From positions 1-64,000 of the forward strand of contig JAQSDU010000020.1 in the NCBI GenBank assembly GCA_029946065.1: a stretch of 64,000 nucleotides of DNA, in the 5' to 3' direction. A program made the translations under genes and the position numbers. Position 1 is the first letter of the stretch; each line of letters starts with the position of its first letter. A model generated the notes under the pieces. The model saw only the letters and a list, made by a program, of their open reading frames with translations, did not search any database and was not told the DNA's origin. Positions 63,580 to 64,000 of this stretch are shown here, one piece after another. Source of the stretch: Flavobacterium sp. (GTDB taxonomy: Bacteria; Bacteroidota; Bacteroidia; Flavobacteriales; Flavobacteriaceae).

Positions 63580-63903
63580 TTAGCTAATTTTGGGCGGTTG
63601 CCAGATCGTATTCTGAAAGTTCGAGAATAACGTTGAAGTGTATTGTGGTCGTTGTTTTTCGATAATTGCCGGAATTATATCCTCTGCAGAAACATAGTCT
63701 GTCATTTTTAAAAAGCCGGGGCTTTGACAGCAATTGCAGACACAGAACGGAGAGCATGAATCGTTAATGTGTTCGTTGTGTGCGTTCGTTTCAGTAGTTA
63801 CAACAATCCGAGATTTGCCAACCAATGTCTGACCATCAGCGCAGGGAATTCCCGAAAGCGCCATGATATATATTGACAATATGAGGTTTATCAAACTTTT
63901 CAC
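63580..63903 (-). CDS. Exported Cys/His-rich small protein of metal-efflux operon (DUF6660-like)
   Basis: A 107-aa protein with a signal peptide (MKSLINLILSIYIMALSGIP) and a Cys/His cluster (NEHINDSCSPFCVCNCCQSP). It precedes the CzcA-type gene by 86 bp on the same strand, a position often taken by DUF6660-type proteins in Bacteroidota. Metal binding at the periplasm is likely; family name is uncertain. Confidence 0.65.
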   Translation of the reverse strand: MKSLINLILSIYIMALSGIPCADGQTLVGKSRIVVTTETNAHNEHINDSCSPFCVCNCCQSPGFLKMTDYVSAEDIIPAIIEKQRPQYTSTLFSNFQNTIWQPPKIS

Positions 63904-64000
63904 AGCCGTAAAAATAGTAAATGTTTTTCAGATGGTCCTAACGTTTGTAGGTATAATTGCGTGGGAGGTTCGCTTGCGGCTGCCGCTAATAGGCAAGCAA

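Overview
The window looks like part of a Bacteroidota chromosome, probably Flavobacterium or a close relative. The evidence is TAnnTTTG-type -7 promoter boxes, the protein families present (5-fold beta-flower repeat protein, DUF3606, DUF6734-like glycosyltransferases, a CzcA-TolC fusion) and the IS remnants. No rRNA or intact tRNA gene was found.

About 50 kb (2.5-52.2 kb) is a phage-tail-like contractile injection system (CIS) of the extracellular Afp/PVC/AlgoCIS type. The core is a long minus-strand operon starting near 49.93 kb: DUF4255 terminator, sheath, tube, second sheath, second nearly identical tube, third tube-type protein, DUF5908, LysM protein, VgrG-like spike, PAAR tip, gp25, two large baseplate proteins, then two large paralogues (one with PKD and von Willebrand A modules) that are candidate fibres. 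Divergently, a Cys-rich protein and the tape-measure protein run on the plus strand. Beyond the core lie two overlapping glycosyltransferase-like genes, a PKD-Hint protein, an autocleaving XRE/S24 repressor with operators, a holin-like membrane protein, five proteins sharing a short N-terminal module, the AAA+ ATPase, and two very large effectors that share an N-terminal segment and carry unrelated C-terminal toxin domains next to immunity candidates.

The most unusual signal is regulatory. A 15-bp imperfect dyad (consensus CTGCAACTACAGAAT) occurs ten times, each time the same distance (TTTG starting 43-44 nt downstream) from a -7-like TTTG box. The sites precede the core operon, the divergent tape-measure operon, the ATPase/effector operon, the fibre/adaptor genes, a toxin-like operon, a DUF3606 gene and two copies of a structured, apparently non-coding element. 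This looks like one activator-controlled regulon spanning the scattered CIS operons. The effector at 18.2-21.75 kb and the repressor do not carry the site.

The left edge (1-1.56 kb) is an array of 148-bp repeats with transposase fragments, followed by a DJ-1/PfpI gene. The right edge (52.2-64 kb) holds IS1-type remnants flanking a catalase-LodA fusion and its LodB partner, then a heavy-metal resistance cluster (HMA protein, CzcB-like adaptor, CzcA-TolC fusion, small Cys-rich exported protein).

Family assignments come from reading motifs and gene order; no database search was run.
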